Notes: generated by a model from the sequence alone, not told the origin. A stretch of DNA of 12,139 nucleotides from JAFKKS01 sp039808325 (GCA_039808325.1 JBDHSU010000118.1:1-12139); one strand, 5' to 3'. Positions 1 through 6,330 are shown, numbered from the stretch's first letter. A program made the numbers and translations.

Positions 1-14
1 GTAATCCAGGACAT
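1..14 (-). CDS. 5' end of a gene running off the left edge (partial)
   Basis: On the minus strand, just downstream of the gntR stop codon, an ATG (complement of 12-14) is preceded by a strong Shine-Dalgarno sequence, GGAGGA, ending 9 bases upstream of the ATG. Only M-S-W-I and part of a fifth codon are inside the window, so the product cannot be identified. The gap of 43 bases from the regulator's stop and the good ribosome site suggest a co-transcribed gene following gntR, possibly an enzyme or transporter of the same system. The ATG and ribosome site are seen directly; that it is a real gene is inferred. Confidence 0.45.
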
Positions 15-57
15 CTCTTTCGTTCCTCCGAACATCACATTGTTTGTTGGCCGACGA

Positions 58-921
58 TCATCGTCTCGATTCCTTGCCCTGCATGGCCGGCGCCGCCGGG
101 GCAGGCTCGGAATTCTCCTCGTCCCGCGCCGCGAGCCCTAGCATCGCCTTGCGGATGGAAAGCGCCTTCAGCACGTGACCGCTGGCCTCGACGGCTGCGC
201 CCTGTTCGTCGCGGGCGGCAATGGCGCGCACGATGCGCTGATGTTCGCGACAGGCATCGCGGAAGCGGCCCTCGACGCCGAGGGTCGTGGGGCCCAGAAG
301 CGCAATGACGTCGTGCAGCGCATTCAGACTCTTGATGAGAAACCGGTTATGCGCCGCGGTATAGAGCGCCTGATGGAACGTCAGGTTATGCTGGAAGCGC
401 GCGGAAGCATTCTTCGCGACGTCCGCCTCCCGATCGACCAAGTCGGTCAATGTCGCAATGTCCCGCGCGCTGGCGTGACGCGCCGCCATGGCGGCCGCCG
501 CGCCCTCGATGGCGGCGCGCATCTCGTAAAGTTCCTCGGTCGCCGTGGAATCGAGCGCAGAGACGATCAAGCCATCACGCGGACGAAGCGTGAGCAGCCC
601 CTCGATCTCGAGGCGGGACAAGGCGTGGCGCGTCGGCGTGCGGCTCACTCCCAGCCACTCCGCAAGTTCGATTTCGCGCATGCGGCGGCCGGGAGGGAAA
701 CGTCGCGCGACGATCGCCTCGCGAAGCGCCGCATAGGCGTAGTCGGACGCGGAGCCGAATTGCGCGCGGTCGTCGGCGGACGTTCGGCCGGCCGGCATGT
801 CCACGATCTGGCCCCCGCGTCGACCGCTCTTGCCGGCGGAGCGTGCGGGCTTCCGCGCCTTCTTCGAGCCGCGCGTGCTTGACGGGGCTCTCGATATCGT
901 TGCTGTGCGGGTTCGCGGCAT
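58..921 (-). CDS. GntR-family transcriptional regulator, FadR/FCD subfamily (GntR-1)
   Basis: A 287-residue DNA-binding regulator of the FadR/FCD type, which in this family usually represses catabolic genes until an organic acid or related ligand binds. A winged helix-turn-helix lies at about residues 60-125, with the recognition-helix region GVSRTPTRHALSRLEIEGLL at 91-110. An all-helical FCD ligand domain covers about 130-255. Expected FCD metal ligands are visible: H183 in FHQAL, H227 in EHQRI and H249; the usual Asp of DxxFH is Asn179. Start choice: the frame stays open upstream to 1083, but the ATG at 921 has AGGAG six bases before it, and upstream ATGs lack this. The first 58 residues form an unusual basic Arg/Lys/Ser/Ala tail. 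It is divergent from the epimerase gene and faces an operator-like site at 1072-1084, so it is a good candidate for the local regulator. Ligand unknown. Confidence 0.9.
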   Translation of the reverse strand: MPRTRTATISRAPSSTRGSKKARKPARSAGKSGRRGGQIVDMPAGRTSADDRAQFGSASDYAYAALREAIVARRFPPGRRMREIELAEWLGVSRTPTRHALSRLEIEGLLTLRPRDGLIVSALDSTATEELYEMRAAIEGAAAAMAARHASARDIATLTDLVDREADVAKNASARFQHNLTFHQALYTAAHNRFLIKSLNALHDVIALLGPTTLGVEGRFRDACREHQRIVRAIAARDEQGAAVEASGHVLKALSIRKAMLGLAARDEENSEPAPAAPAMQGKESRR

Positions 922-927
922 TTTAGG

Positions 928-932
928 CTCCT
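928..932 (-). promoter_or_regulatory. Ribosome binding site that fixes the GntR-1 start
   Basis: On the minus strand AGGAG lies six bases before the ATG at 921. None of the upstream in-frame ATGs (960, 1083) has a comparable site, so translation is placed at 921, and the open frame up to 1083 is treated as non-coding leader. Confidence 0.75.
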
Positions 933-1054
933 GGCTTGACGACGCGCCGCTATAACGCATTTCAGGGATATCACCGCGGTGTCTGCTTGTATACTGCGGT
1001 ATGCGCGAGTTCCCGTGGCGAGAGCGGCCTTGCTCGTGCGGGCCTTGCCTCCGC

Positions 1055-1084
1055 TCGACGGCGTCGTCGTAATCGTCATACAAT
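1055..1084 (+). promoter_or_regulatory. Possible sigma70-type promoter for the epimerase operon
   Basis: TACAAT at 1079-1084 matches five of six bases of the -10 consensus, and TCGACG at 1055-1060 is a weak -35 with an 18-base spacer. It lies 63-92 bases before the chosen start at 1147, and its -10 falls inside the operator-like site, which would suit repression. The -35 is poor, so this remains a guess from pattern. Confidence 0.35.
1072..1084. promoter_or_regulatory. GntR/FCD operator-like site 1
   Basis: ATCGTCATACAAT fits TNGTNNNACNA, the operator shape known for several FadR/FCD-type GntR regulators. It agrees with the perfect palindrome at 3941-3953 in 11 of 13 bases, and the identity continues two further bases (CA). 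It sits between divergent gntR-1 and the epimerase gene, the usual place for an autoregulatory site. The pattern is seen; the binding protein is inferred. Confidence 0.6.
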
Positions 1085-1146
1085 CAGCTCGACCGTCTGG
1101 CCGCGCGAGCGGTGCAGAACAAGTTCGCATGAGCGGAATGCCACAT

Positions 1147-2127
1147 ATGAATATTCTTGTGACGGGCGGCGCCGGCTTCCTCGGCAGCTACGTCATGGCG
1201 GCGCTCGCGGGGGCTGGGCACGCGCCGATTTCATTCGATGTGGCCGGGCCGGGACCGGAAGCGCTCGCCATCTTCGCGGACGGGCAGGCGTGCTACCGGG
1301 TGGGGCAGGTGACCGATCCGGCGCGCATTTTCGAGGTGTGCCGCGCCGAGAAGATCGACGCCATCGTGCATGCCGCCGGCATGGTCGGCCTGGAACTTTC
1401 CCTCGCCCAGCCCTTTGCCACGTACCAGACGAACATCATGGGTACCGTGAACGTGTGCGAAGCCGCGCGCCAGTTGGGATTGCGGCGCGTTGTCTTCATC
1501 TCCAGCAACGCGGCCTATCATCAGGGGACGGGCGGTTCGCTGCGTGAAACGGATTCCGTCTTTTCCGTGCGGCAGGGCAATCCCGCCGGTCACTACGGAA
1601 CGTCGAAAATGGCGTCCGAGGCGGTCGGTCTGGCTTACGCCACGTTTCAGGGCCTGGATTTCCTCGCTTTGCGGGTGACGGCGGTTTACGGCTTTGGTAT
1701 GCGCAGCCCCATGTTCATCAAGCCGATGGTCGAAAATGCCGTCCGCGGCCTGCCGACGCGGTTCGCGACCGGCGGCCCGATGAAGCGCGATTACACCTAC
1801 GTCTTCGACTGCGCGTCCGCCGTTGTCCGCGCCCTTGAGGCGCCGCCGCTTCGAGAGGGAACGCAGCGGGTCTTCAACGTCGCCGCCGGGGCGGCCCGCA
1901 CCGCGGCCGAAGTGGCGCAGGCGGTGCGGCGCCTGATGCCCGATGCGCGCATCGAGATCGGGGAGACGCTCGCTCCGCTGGAGGAGATCAACGCGAAGAT
2001 GCGCGCTTCGCTGGACGTGTCGGCGGCGAAGGACATTCTCGGCTGGGCGCCCGAGTGGCCGCTCGACGACGGAATTGGAGATTACGCGGAGCGCTTCCGC
2101 GCCTATACCGTGGCGACGGCGAATTGA
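1147..2127 (+). CDS. NAD-dependent epimerase/dehydratase family protein (extended SDR)
   Basis: A 326-residue cytosolic enzyme of the extended SDR family, related to nucleotide-sugar epimerases and to dehydrogenases of sugar lactones or C4 acids. The Rossmann nucleotide loop GGAGFLG is at 7-13, Asp31 at the end of the second strand favours NAD, HAAG is at 75-78, Ser119/Ser120 are the likely catalytic serine, and YGTSK at 150-154 gives the catalytic Tyr150 and Lys154. Family length is usually 300-350. Three in-frame ATGs (1129, 1138, 1147) are possible; 1147 is chosen because the Rossmann strand begins there, although no start has a strong ribosome site. It is first in the plus-strand operon, with the next gene 11 bases on. 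Its neighbours are catabolic dehydrogenases and regulators rather than polysaccharide genes, which argues for a role in substrate breakdown; this is inference. Confidence 0.85.
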   Translation: MNILVTGGAGFLGSYVMAALAGAGHAPISFDVAGPGPEALAIFADGQACYRVGQVTDPARIFEVCRAEKIDAIVHAAGMVGLELSLAQPFATYQTNIMGTVNVCEAARQLGLRRVVFISSNAAYHQGTGGSLRETDSVFSVRQGNPAGHYGTSKMASEAVGLAYATFQGLDFLALRVTAVYGFGMRSPMFIKPMVENAVRGLPTRFATGGPMKRDYTYVFDCASAVVRALEAPPLREGTQRVFNVAAGAARTAAEVAQAVRRLMPDARIEIGETLAPLEEINAKMRASLDVSAAKDILGWAPEWPLDDGIGDYAERFRAYTVATAN

Positions 2128-2138
2128 GAGGCAGGGCT

Positions 2139-2846
2139 GTGACGAATTTGCGCGTGATCCGCTCCATGGTGTCGCTCAAGAAGCAGGTCGTCGAGTCCTT
2201 GCGCGCGGCCATCTTCGAAGGACGCTTCAAGCCCGGCGACCGGCTGGTGGAGCGCGAGATCTGCGAACTGCTCGACGTCAGCCGCACGCTGCTGCGCGAG
2301 GCGCTGAGCCAGTTGGAGGCCGAAGGCATCATCCGGATCATCCCGCATCGGGGACCGATCGTCGCCGTCTATACGGCCGAAGAGGCGCGGGCGATCTATG
2401 AGTTGCGCGCAGCGCTGGAGGAAATGGCGGGCCGTCTTTTCGTCGAACGCGCCACCGACCAAGAGCGCAAGGATCTCGAAGCGGCTTTCGCCGAGCTCAA
2501 GCTCGCCTACAAGGGCCGCCAGCAGCGCAATCGCCTGGCGGTGAAGTCGAGCTTCTACGCGGCGCTTTGCGCGGGCGCGCACAATCCGGTGCTGGTGGAG
2601 ATGCTGCGTCTCATCCACGGGCGCGTGACGATGCTGCGCGCCAAGACGATGGCGCAGCCCGGCCGCCTCAGCCACAGCGTCGCGGAGCTCAGGGATATCG
2701 TGCAGGCGATCAAGCGGCGCGACGCGGACGCGGCGGCGGCAGCCTGCCGGCGGCACGTCATGAACGCCGCCGCCGTCGCCTCCGCCCTCATGTCCGAAGA
2801 GGACGAAGCGGCGCCGAAGCGCGCGCGGGCGGCGCACGGCCGGTAA
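2139..2846 (+). CDS. GntR-family transcriptional regulator, FadR/FCD subfamily (GntR-2, degenerate metal site)
   Basis: A 235-residue regulator with a winged helix-turn-helix at about residues 12-78 (recognition segment VSRTLLREALSQLEAEGII, 47-65) and an FCD-type helical domain at about 84-215. It differs from GntR-1: the FCD motif DxxFH reads K136-S-S-F-Y140, the usual EHxxI reads E183-L184-R-D-I, and only the C-terminal H206 remains. Metal-dependent ligand binding may therefore be lost. Start choice: a GTG at 2139 with GAGAGG upstream (seven bases between AGG and the start), 11 bases after the epimerase stop; an internal ATG at 2166 is the alternative. Close spacing suggests cotranscription with the epimerase. 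The C-terminal end (221-235) is rich in Arg, Lys, Ala and Glu. Ligand and targets are unknown. Confidence 0.88.
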   Translation: MTNLRVIRSMVSLKKQVVESLRAAIFEGRFKPGDRLVEREICELLDVSRTLLREALSQLEAEGIIRIIPHRGPIVAVYTAEEARAIYELRAALEEMAGRLFVERATDQERKDLEAAFAELKLAYKGRQQRNRLAVKSSFYAALCAGAHNPVLVEMLRLIHGRVTMLRAKTMAQPGRLSHSVAELRDIVQAIKRRDADAAAAACRRHVMNAAAVASALMSEEDEAAPKRARAAHGR

Positions 2847-2871
2847 GCCCGGCCCGTTGGCGCGCCGGCTT
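2845..2871 (+). terminator. Stem-loop after GntR-2, possible weak terminator or processing site
   Basis: AAGCCCGGC at 2845-2853 can pair with GCCGGCTT at 2864-2871 with one bulged C and a ten-base loop, starting inside the stop codon. No T-run follows, so it may only attenuate transcription or mark an mRNA end. The next gene begins 46 bases later with no clear promoter of its own, so read-through is likely. Confidence 0.3.
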
Positions 2872-2916
2872 GGCGAGTCGACAGCGGATCAATCATCAAA
2901 AGGATAAGATTGGGCC

Positions 2917-3849
2917 ATGAAGATCGGCTTTGTGGGGCTCGGCGCCATGGGCGGCCCGATCGCCGGGCACCTTCTCGCCGCCGGCCATACGCTGTGCGTC
3001 CACACGCGCAGCCAGGCATCCGCCGAACCGACTGTCGCGCGCGGGGCCGTTTGGGCGGCGACGCCGCGTGAACTGGCCAGCCGATCCGACCTCGTCTTCA
3101 CCGTCCTGCCGGGACCGCCCGAAGTCGACGCCGTTATGCATGGCGAGACGGGACTGCTCGCGGGTTTTCGTCGCGGCACCGGCTATATCGACATGACGAC
3201 AAATGCGCCGGACCTGGTGCGGAGGCTCGCGGAGGAATTAAAGGGCGCCGGCGTCGCGATGCTCGACGCGCCCGTGAGCGGCGGCCCGAAGGGAGCCGCA
3301 TCGAAGAAACTGGCGATATGGGCGAGCGGCGAGGAAAGCGCGTTCGAGGCTTACAAGCCAATTCTCCAGCAAGTCGGCGACCAGGTGCGTTTCCTCGGCG
3401 CGAGCGGCAACGCGACGGTCGCCAAACTGGTGCATAACTGCGCCAACTACGGCATCCAGATGGTTCTCGCGGAAGTGTTCAGCCTCGGCGTGAAGGCCGG
3501 CGTCGATCCCTTGACGCTATTCGGCGCCGTGCGGCAGGGCTCTCTCGGACGGCAGAATGTCGTCGACCGCCTTGCCGATCATTTCCTGCCGGGCGACTTC
3601 GACACGCCGGCCTTCAAGCTCGAACTCGCGCAGAAGGATGTCATGCTCGCGACCGCGCTCGGCCGCGATATCGGCGTGCCGATGCGTTTCGCCAGCCTGA
3701 CGATCGCCGAGATGACGGAGGCGCGCAATCGCGGCTGGGGGCAGCGGGATTCGCGCGCCACGATGCTGCTGCAGGAGGAGCGCGCCGGCGTCGACATCAA
3801 GGTTCCTCGCAAGGAGCTTCAGGATTTGCTCAAGGCCGAGCCGCGGTGA
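2917..3849 (+). CDS. 3-hydroxyisobutyrate dehydrogenase family NAD(P)-dependent oxidoreductase
   Basis: A 310-residue beta-hydroxyacid dehydrogenase, a family that oxidises or reduces small 3-hydroxy acids such as 3-hydroxyisobutyrate, tartronate semialdehyde/glycerate or threonate. The N-terminal Rossmann domain carries GLGAMG at 7-12. The substrate-binding motif DAPVSGGPKGA is at 117-127. The catalytic-lysine motif GNATVAKLVHN ends the linker helix, with Lys170 and Asn174. KD at 240-241 matches the conserved C-terminal cofactor/substrate lysine region. Length is typical of the family (about 290-310). AAGGAT lies 11 bases upstream of the ATG, slightly far but the only candidate. It is 70 bases after GntR-2 and probably in the same operon. 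The exact substrate cannot be read from these motifs. Together with the epimerase/dehydratase, it suggests breakdown of a hydroxy- or sugar-acid. Confidence 0.9.
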   Translation: MKIGFVGLGAMGGPIAGHLLAAGHTLCVHTRSQASAEPTVARGAVWAATPRELASRSDLVFTVLPGPPEVDAVMHGETGLLAGFRRGTGYIDMTTNAPDLVRRLAEELKGAGVAMLDAPVSGGPKGAASKKLAIWASGEESAFEAYKPILQQVGDQVRFLGASGNATVAKLVHNCANYGIQMVLAEVFSLGVKAGVDPLTLFGAVRQGSLGRQNVVDRLADHFLPGDFDTPAFKLELAQKDVMLATALGRDIGVPMRFASLTIAEMTEARNRGWGQRDSRATMLLQEERAGVDIKVPRKELQDLLKAEPR

Positions 3850-3880
3850 GCGCCTTAACGGAATGCCGCTGACCGGCGCT
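3849..3880 (+). terminator. Imperfect stem-loop after the 3-HIBDH-family gene
   Basis: AGCGCC at 3849-3854 pairs with GGCGCT at 3875-3880, and inside it CGG (3859-3861) faces CCG (3866-3868). It follows the stop codon directly and precedes a new promoter region, a suitable place for a transcript end. There is no T-run after it (TGAGTCTC), so the terminator call is weak. Confidence 0.3.
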
Positions 3881-3917
3881 TGAGTCTCGCCGTCGCGCCG
3901 TCGCGCGAACGTGATTC

Positions 3918-3945
3918 TTGACTCGCTTTCGCCCGCAATTATTGT
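3918..3945 (+). promoter_or_regulatory. Putative sigma70-type promoter for the NitT/TauT-type binding protein
   Basis: TTGACT at 3918-3923 matches the -35 consensus in five of six bases, and TATTGT at 3940-3945 is a moderate -10 with a 16-base spacer. TACAAT at 3948-3953 is a better hexamer, but its spacer to TTGACT would be 24 bases. Either way the -10 region overlaps the palindromic operator at 3941-3953, so a bound regulator would block RNA polymerase. The transcript would start near 3955 and carry a leader of about 190 bases. Confidence 0.5.
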
Positions 3946-3953
3946 CGTACAAT
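3941..3953. promoter_or_regulatory. GntR/FCD operator-like site 2 (perfect palindrome)
   Basis: ATTGT-CGT-ACAAT is a perfect 5-3-5 inverted repeat and an exact match to the TNGTNNNACNA shape known for FadR/FCD-type GntR operators. Its near-copy at 1072-1084 lies beside gntR-1. It overlaps the likely -10 of the downstream gene. The palindrome is directly visible; binding by GntR-1 or GntR-2 is inferred. Confidence 0.7.
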
Positions 3954-3960
3954 CATACTA

Positions 3961-4009
3961 GAGCATGATCCCGAAAAGTGGAAACCGGTTTTCGGAAAAG
4001 ATCATGCTC
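3961..4009. repeat. Rhizobiales-type dispersed palindromic repeat
   Basis: GAGCATGATC at 3961-3970 is the exact reverse complement of 4000-4009, and the inner CCGAAAA (3971-3977) pairs with TTTTCGG (3989-3995), leaving a four-A bulge on the right arm and an 11-base loop. Palindromes with these ends and AAAGTGGAAACCGGTTTT-like centres are common between genes in Bradyrhizobium and relatives, from memory of that group. Only one copy is in this window. It lies downstream of the probable promoter, so it would be transcribed as a strong hairpin in the leader of the binding-protein mRNA. Confidence 0.75.
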
Positions 4010-4143
4010 AAGCAAAACGATAACGACGGGGCTGATTCAATGCTGTGGATCAGACCCAAGGTAGGGCAGGCGGGCATCGCGCGCGCACGCCTTCCGCGAG
4101 CGGCGCATAAAATTCAACGTCAAATTTTTCGGAGGGAACAGGG

Positions 4144-5190
4144 ATGAAGCGCTTCTTCGACCTCTTGGTGGCCGCCTTTGTGGCCGCCGCGATCGTGCCG
4201 GCGGCCGCGCAAGCCGGCGCGCTGGAAAAGAAAAAACTCGTCATCTCCGTGGGTGGCTCGATCAGCCAGATGAACAAGGTCGCCTACGTCATCGCGGTGC
4301 AGAAGAAGTTCTTCCAGGAGGAGGGGCTCGAGGTCGAGTCGGTTCCGTTCGCGTCGGGGACCGCCGGATTGCAGGCGCTGATCGGCGGGAACTCCGACGT
4401 TTCGGAAGGCTCGTTCGAGCACACGCTGCGCATGCAGGCGAAAGGTATCCACATCACCTGCATCGCGACCTTCGGCCGCTATCCCGCCAACGTCCTTGTC
4501 GTCACCAAGCCGAATTTCGACAAGATCAAGAGCGTGAAGGACCTGAAGGGCAAGAAGATCGGCGTGTCGGCGCCGGGCGCGTCGACGCACAACTTCGTCG
4601 CGTCGCTGCTGGAGCGCGCCGGCGTGCCGTGGAAGGAAGCGAGCTACATCTCGATCGGCACCGGACCGTCCGCCGTCGCGGCCGTGCGCTCCGGCGGCGA
4701 ATTGGACGCGCTCGTCAATCTCGATCCTGCGATCAGCGCCCTGGTCAATGCCGGCGAGGCGAAGGTGCTGGTCGATAGCCGCACCGAGGAAGGATCGCGC
4801 GCGGCCTTCGGCGGCGACTATCTCGCGGACTGCCTGTTCGCCAAGACCGAATTCGTCAAGGCGAATCCGAACACGGCGCAGGCGGTGGCGAACGCCATCG
4901 TTCACGCGATGCAATGGCTCAAGACGGCGTCGGTCGACGACATCATCGCCGTGCTGCCGCCCGAATACTACAAGGCCGACGAAGCGCTGTATCGCCAGTC
5001 CCTGAAGACGAACATCGCCGCTTTCACCTGGGACGGCATCGTGAAGACCGAAGCGGTCCAGAACGTTCTCGACGCCATCTCGGTGCTCGACCCGTCCTTC
5101 AAAACCAAGAAGTTCGACCTCGCGGCGACCCATGACAACAAGCTGATCGAGAACGCTCTCAAGAAGTACGGGAAGCCTTCGAAATCCTGA
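4144..5190 (+). CDS. ABC transporter substrate-binding protein, NitT/TauT/SsuA-like (NMT1 type)
   Basis: A 348-residue periplasmic binding protein of the NitT/TauT class, whose members capture sulfonates, nitrate, aromatic acids or pyrimidine precursors for an ABC importer. A Sec signal peptide is clear: MKR, a hydrophobic core at about 5-21, and probable cleavage after AQA at 24. The mature part has the class hallmarks: an opening strand-loop LVISVGGSISQMN (32-44), helix KKFFQEEGLEVE (54-65), and VKDLKGKKIGVSAPGAS (131-147) at the start of the second lobe. GGAGGG lies just upstream of the ATG. No matching permease or ATPase lies beside it; the importer downstream belongs to a different class with its own binding protein. 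It sits behind its own promoter, an operator-like palindrome and a Rhizobiales repeat, and is closed by a terminator. Ligand unknown. Confidence 0.88.
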   Translation: MKRFFDLLVAAFVAAAIVPAAAQAGALEKKKLVISVGGSISQMNKVAYVIAVQKKFFQEEGLEVESVPFASGTAGLQALIGGNSDVSEGSFEHTLRMQAKGIHITCIATFGRYPANVLVVTKPNFDKIKSVKDLKGKKIGVSAPGASTHNFVASLLERAGVPWKEASYISIGTGPSAVAAVRSGGELDALVNLDPAISALVNAGEAKVLVDSRTEEGSRAAFGGDYLADCLFAKTEFVKANPNTAQAVANAIVHAMQWLKTASVDDIIAVLPPEYYKADEALYRQSLKTNIAAFTWDGIVKTEAVQNVLDAISVLDPSFKTKKFDLAATHDNKLIENALKKYGKPSKS

Positions 5191-5244
5191 CCATGCGAGG
5201 AGGGCGGCCGGAAACGCCGGCGGTCTTTCGAACGGAAGCCTTTC

Positions 5245-5280
5245 AGCGCGCGCGGCTCCTCGCCACGCGCGCTTTCTTCT
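5245..5280 (+). terminator. Rho-independent terminator
   Basis: AGCGCGCG at 5245-5252 pairs perfectly with CGCGCGCT at 5266-5273 around a 13-base loop, followed by the pyrimidine/T-rich tract TTTCTTCT. It lies 55 bases after the stop of the binding-protein gene and should end that transcript, making the binding protein a monocistronic unit. The next gene starts 67 bases later with its own strong ribosome site. Confidence 0.7.
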
Positions 5281-5346
5281 GGCCGAAGCGATTAATGCCG
5301 CGCATCATGCGGGCGTGAACATCAAAGATCCGCCGGAGGAGAACCG

Positions 5347-6108
5347 ATGGCCGCGGAGTTTCTCGAAGCGACGTTCGGATTGAATGGCGCCGTCGCCGTG
5401 GTGACCGGCGGCGCGTCCGGCATCGGGCTGGCGACCGTGCGCGCGCTCGTTTCGTCCGGCGCTGCGGTGACGGTGATCGATCGCGACGCGCTCGCGCCGG
5501 ACGGTGCGCCCGGCGTCTCCGCAATGACGCTCGATGTCGCCGATCCCGCCGCCGTCGCGGGCGCCTTTCGGACGGTCGCCGAGAAAAATGGGCACCTCGA
5601 TATTCTCGTGAATTGCGCCGGTACGGCGATCCGCAGGCCGGCGCTGGATGTGGCGATCGAGGATTGGGATCGCGTCGTCGCCGTCAACATGACCGGCAGC
5701 TTCCTGTGCGCACGTGAAGCGGCGCGGCTGATGATCGCGAGCGGGCGAGCCGGCTCAATCGTCAATGTCGCGTCGATCATGGGGCTTTCGGGCGGCGGCC
5801 TATATCCGAACATCTCTTATCAAACGACCAAAGGCGCGATCGTGAACATGACGCGCGCCCTTGCGGTCGAATGGGCGCCGCATCGTATCCGGGTGAACGC
5901 GGTCGCGCCGACTTACGCGGCCACGCCGTTCATCGCCGCTTTGCTCGAGCAACCGGAATTGATGCGCAGGATCGAAGAGATGACACCGCTCGGCCGTCTT
6001 GCGAAGCCGGAAGAGATCGCCGCGGCGATCCTCTACCTCGCGAGCGGCGCGTCAGCGATGGTCACCGGGCATACGCTGCCCGTCGATGGGGGCTTTCTCG
6101 CGCAATAG
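5347..6108 (+). CDS. SDR-family NAD(P)-dependent oxidoreductase (classical SDR)
   Basis: A 253-residue classical short-chain dehydrogenase/reductase acting on an alcohol/ketone pair in the cytosol. Motifs in order: TGGASGIG cofactor loop at 20-27, Asp45 after the second strand (favours NAD over NADP), NCAG at 89-92 in place of the usual NNAG, structural Asn114, catalytic Ser143, Tyr158 and Lys162 (YQTTK), and the C-terminal VDGGF at 246-250. Length is standard for the family. GGAGGAG lies seven bases before the ATG. Clear terminator and promoter signals flank it, so it may be its own unit or read on toward the VOC gene across a 313-base gap. Its many relatives are annotated as 3-oxoacyl-ACP reductases, gluconate or sugar-alcohol dehydrogenases; this context favours a catabolic sugar- or hydroxy-acid dehydrogenase, but the substrate is not determined. 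Confidence 0.9.
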   Translation: MAAEFLEATFGLNGAVAVVTGGASGIGLATVRALVSSGAAVTVIDRDALAPDGAPGVSAMTLDVADPAAVAGAFRTVAEKNGHLDILVNCAGTAIRRPALDVAIEDWDRVVAVNMTGSFLCAREAARLMIASGRAGSIVNVASIMGLSGGGLYPNISYQTTKGAIVNMTRALAVEWAPHRIRVNAVAPTYAATPFIAALLEQPELMRRIEEMTPLGRLAKPEEIAAAILYLASGASAMVTGHTLPVDGGFLAQ

Positions 6109-6177
6109 CCTTTTCGAAGCCGCCGGACGGGAACTGTCGGCGCGGCGGCGGTCTCGGATCGATGCGCTGCGCGTCCA

Positions 6178-6196
6178 CGCGCGCGAGCCGCGCGCG
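6178..6196 (+). terminator. GC-only hairpin after the SDR gene, possible transcript end
   Basis: CGCGCGCG at 6178-6185 and CGCGCGCG at 6189-6196 are mutually complementary around the triloop AGC. It lies 70 bases after the SDR stop. The plus strand has no T-run after it, so intrinsic termination is doubtful; it may only protect or pause the transcript. Confidence 0.3.
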
Positions 6197-6228
6197 GCGC
6201 GAAGAAATTATCCGCGCCAAATTGAGCA

Positions 6229-6257
6229 TTGAACAAATTTTTCTCGTGAGTCCTAAT
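6229..6257 (+). promoter_or_regulatory. Putative sigma70-type promoter for the VOC/importer operon
   Basis: TTGAAC at 6229-6234 (four of six consensus bases) and CCTAAT at 6252-6257 (four of six) are spaced by 17 bases in the AT-richest part of this gap. The transcript would have a leader of about 155 bases that includes the palindrome at 6331-6345. No operator of the TNGTNNNACNA type is present here, so control may differ from that of the two upstream units. Confidence 0.35.
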
Positions 6258-6330
6258 CGAAGGGAAGGAAGTTGTTTCGATGCCGAAATTTCTTGCGGGA
6301 AGGAGAAAAAGAATACATTTCTGAATGTGT

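Larger units (their letters stand above)
922..1146. other. Divergent intergenic region between GntR-1 and the epimerase gene
   Basis: These 225 bases separate two divergently transcribed genes and must hold both promoters. An operator-like site is at 1072-1084, and a possible plus-strand promoter overlaps it. A local sequence at 988-1004 contains GTATAC followed by a GTATGC copy ten bases on, and its minus strand gives TATACA as a weak -10 candidate for gntR; no matching -35 was found. No RNA gene or further inverted repeat was recognised. Confidence 0.6.

Noticed and set aside
175..882. Plus-strand open frame of 235 codons opposite GntR-1
   Set aside because: It lies fully antisense to a well-supported GntR/FCD gene, has arginine-rich composition typical of GC-rich shadow frames, and shows no domain motif.
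3965..4147. Plus-strand open frame of 60 codons in the gap before the binding protein
   Set aside because: Its start lies within the Rhizobiales palindrome, it has no ribosome site, and it overlaps the real start at 4144. Treated as leader.
4120..5133. Minus-strand open frame of 337 codons opposite the NitT/TauT-type binding protein
   Set aside because: Rich in His, Arg and Asp with no recognisable motif, while the plus strand encodes a complete signal-peptide-bearing binding protein with a good ribosome site.
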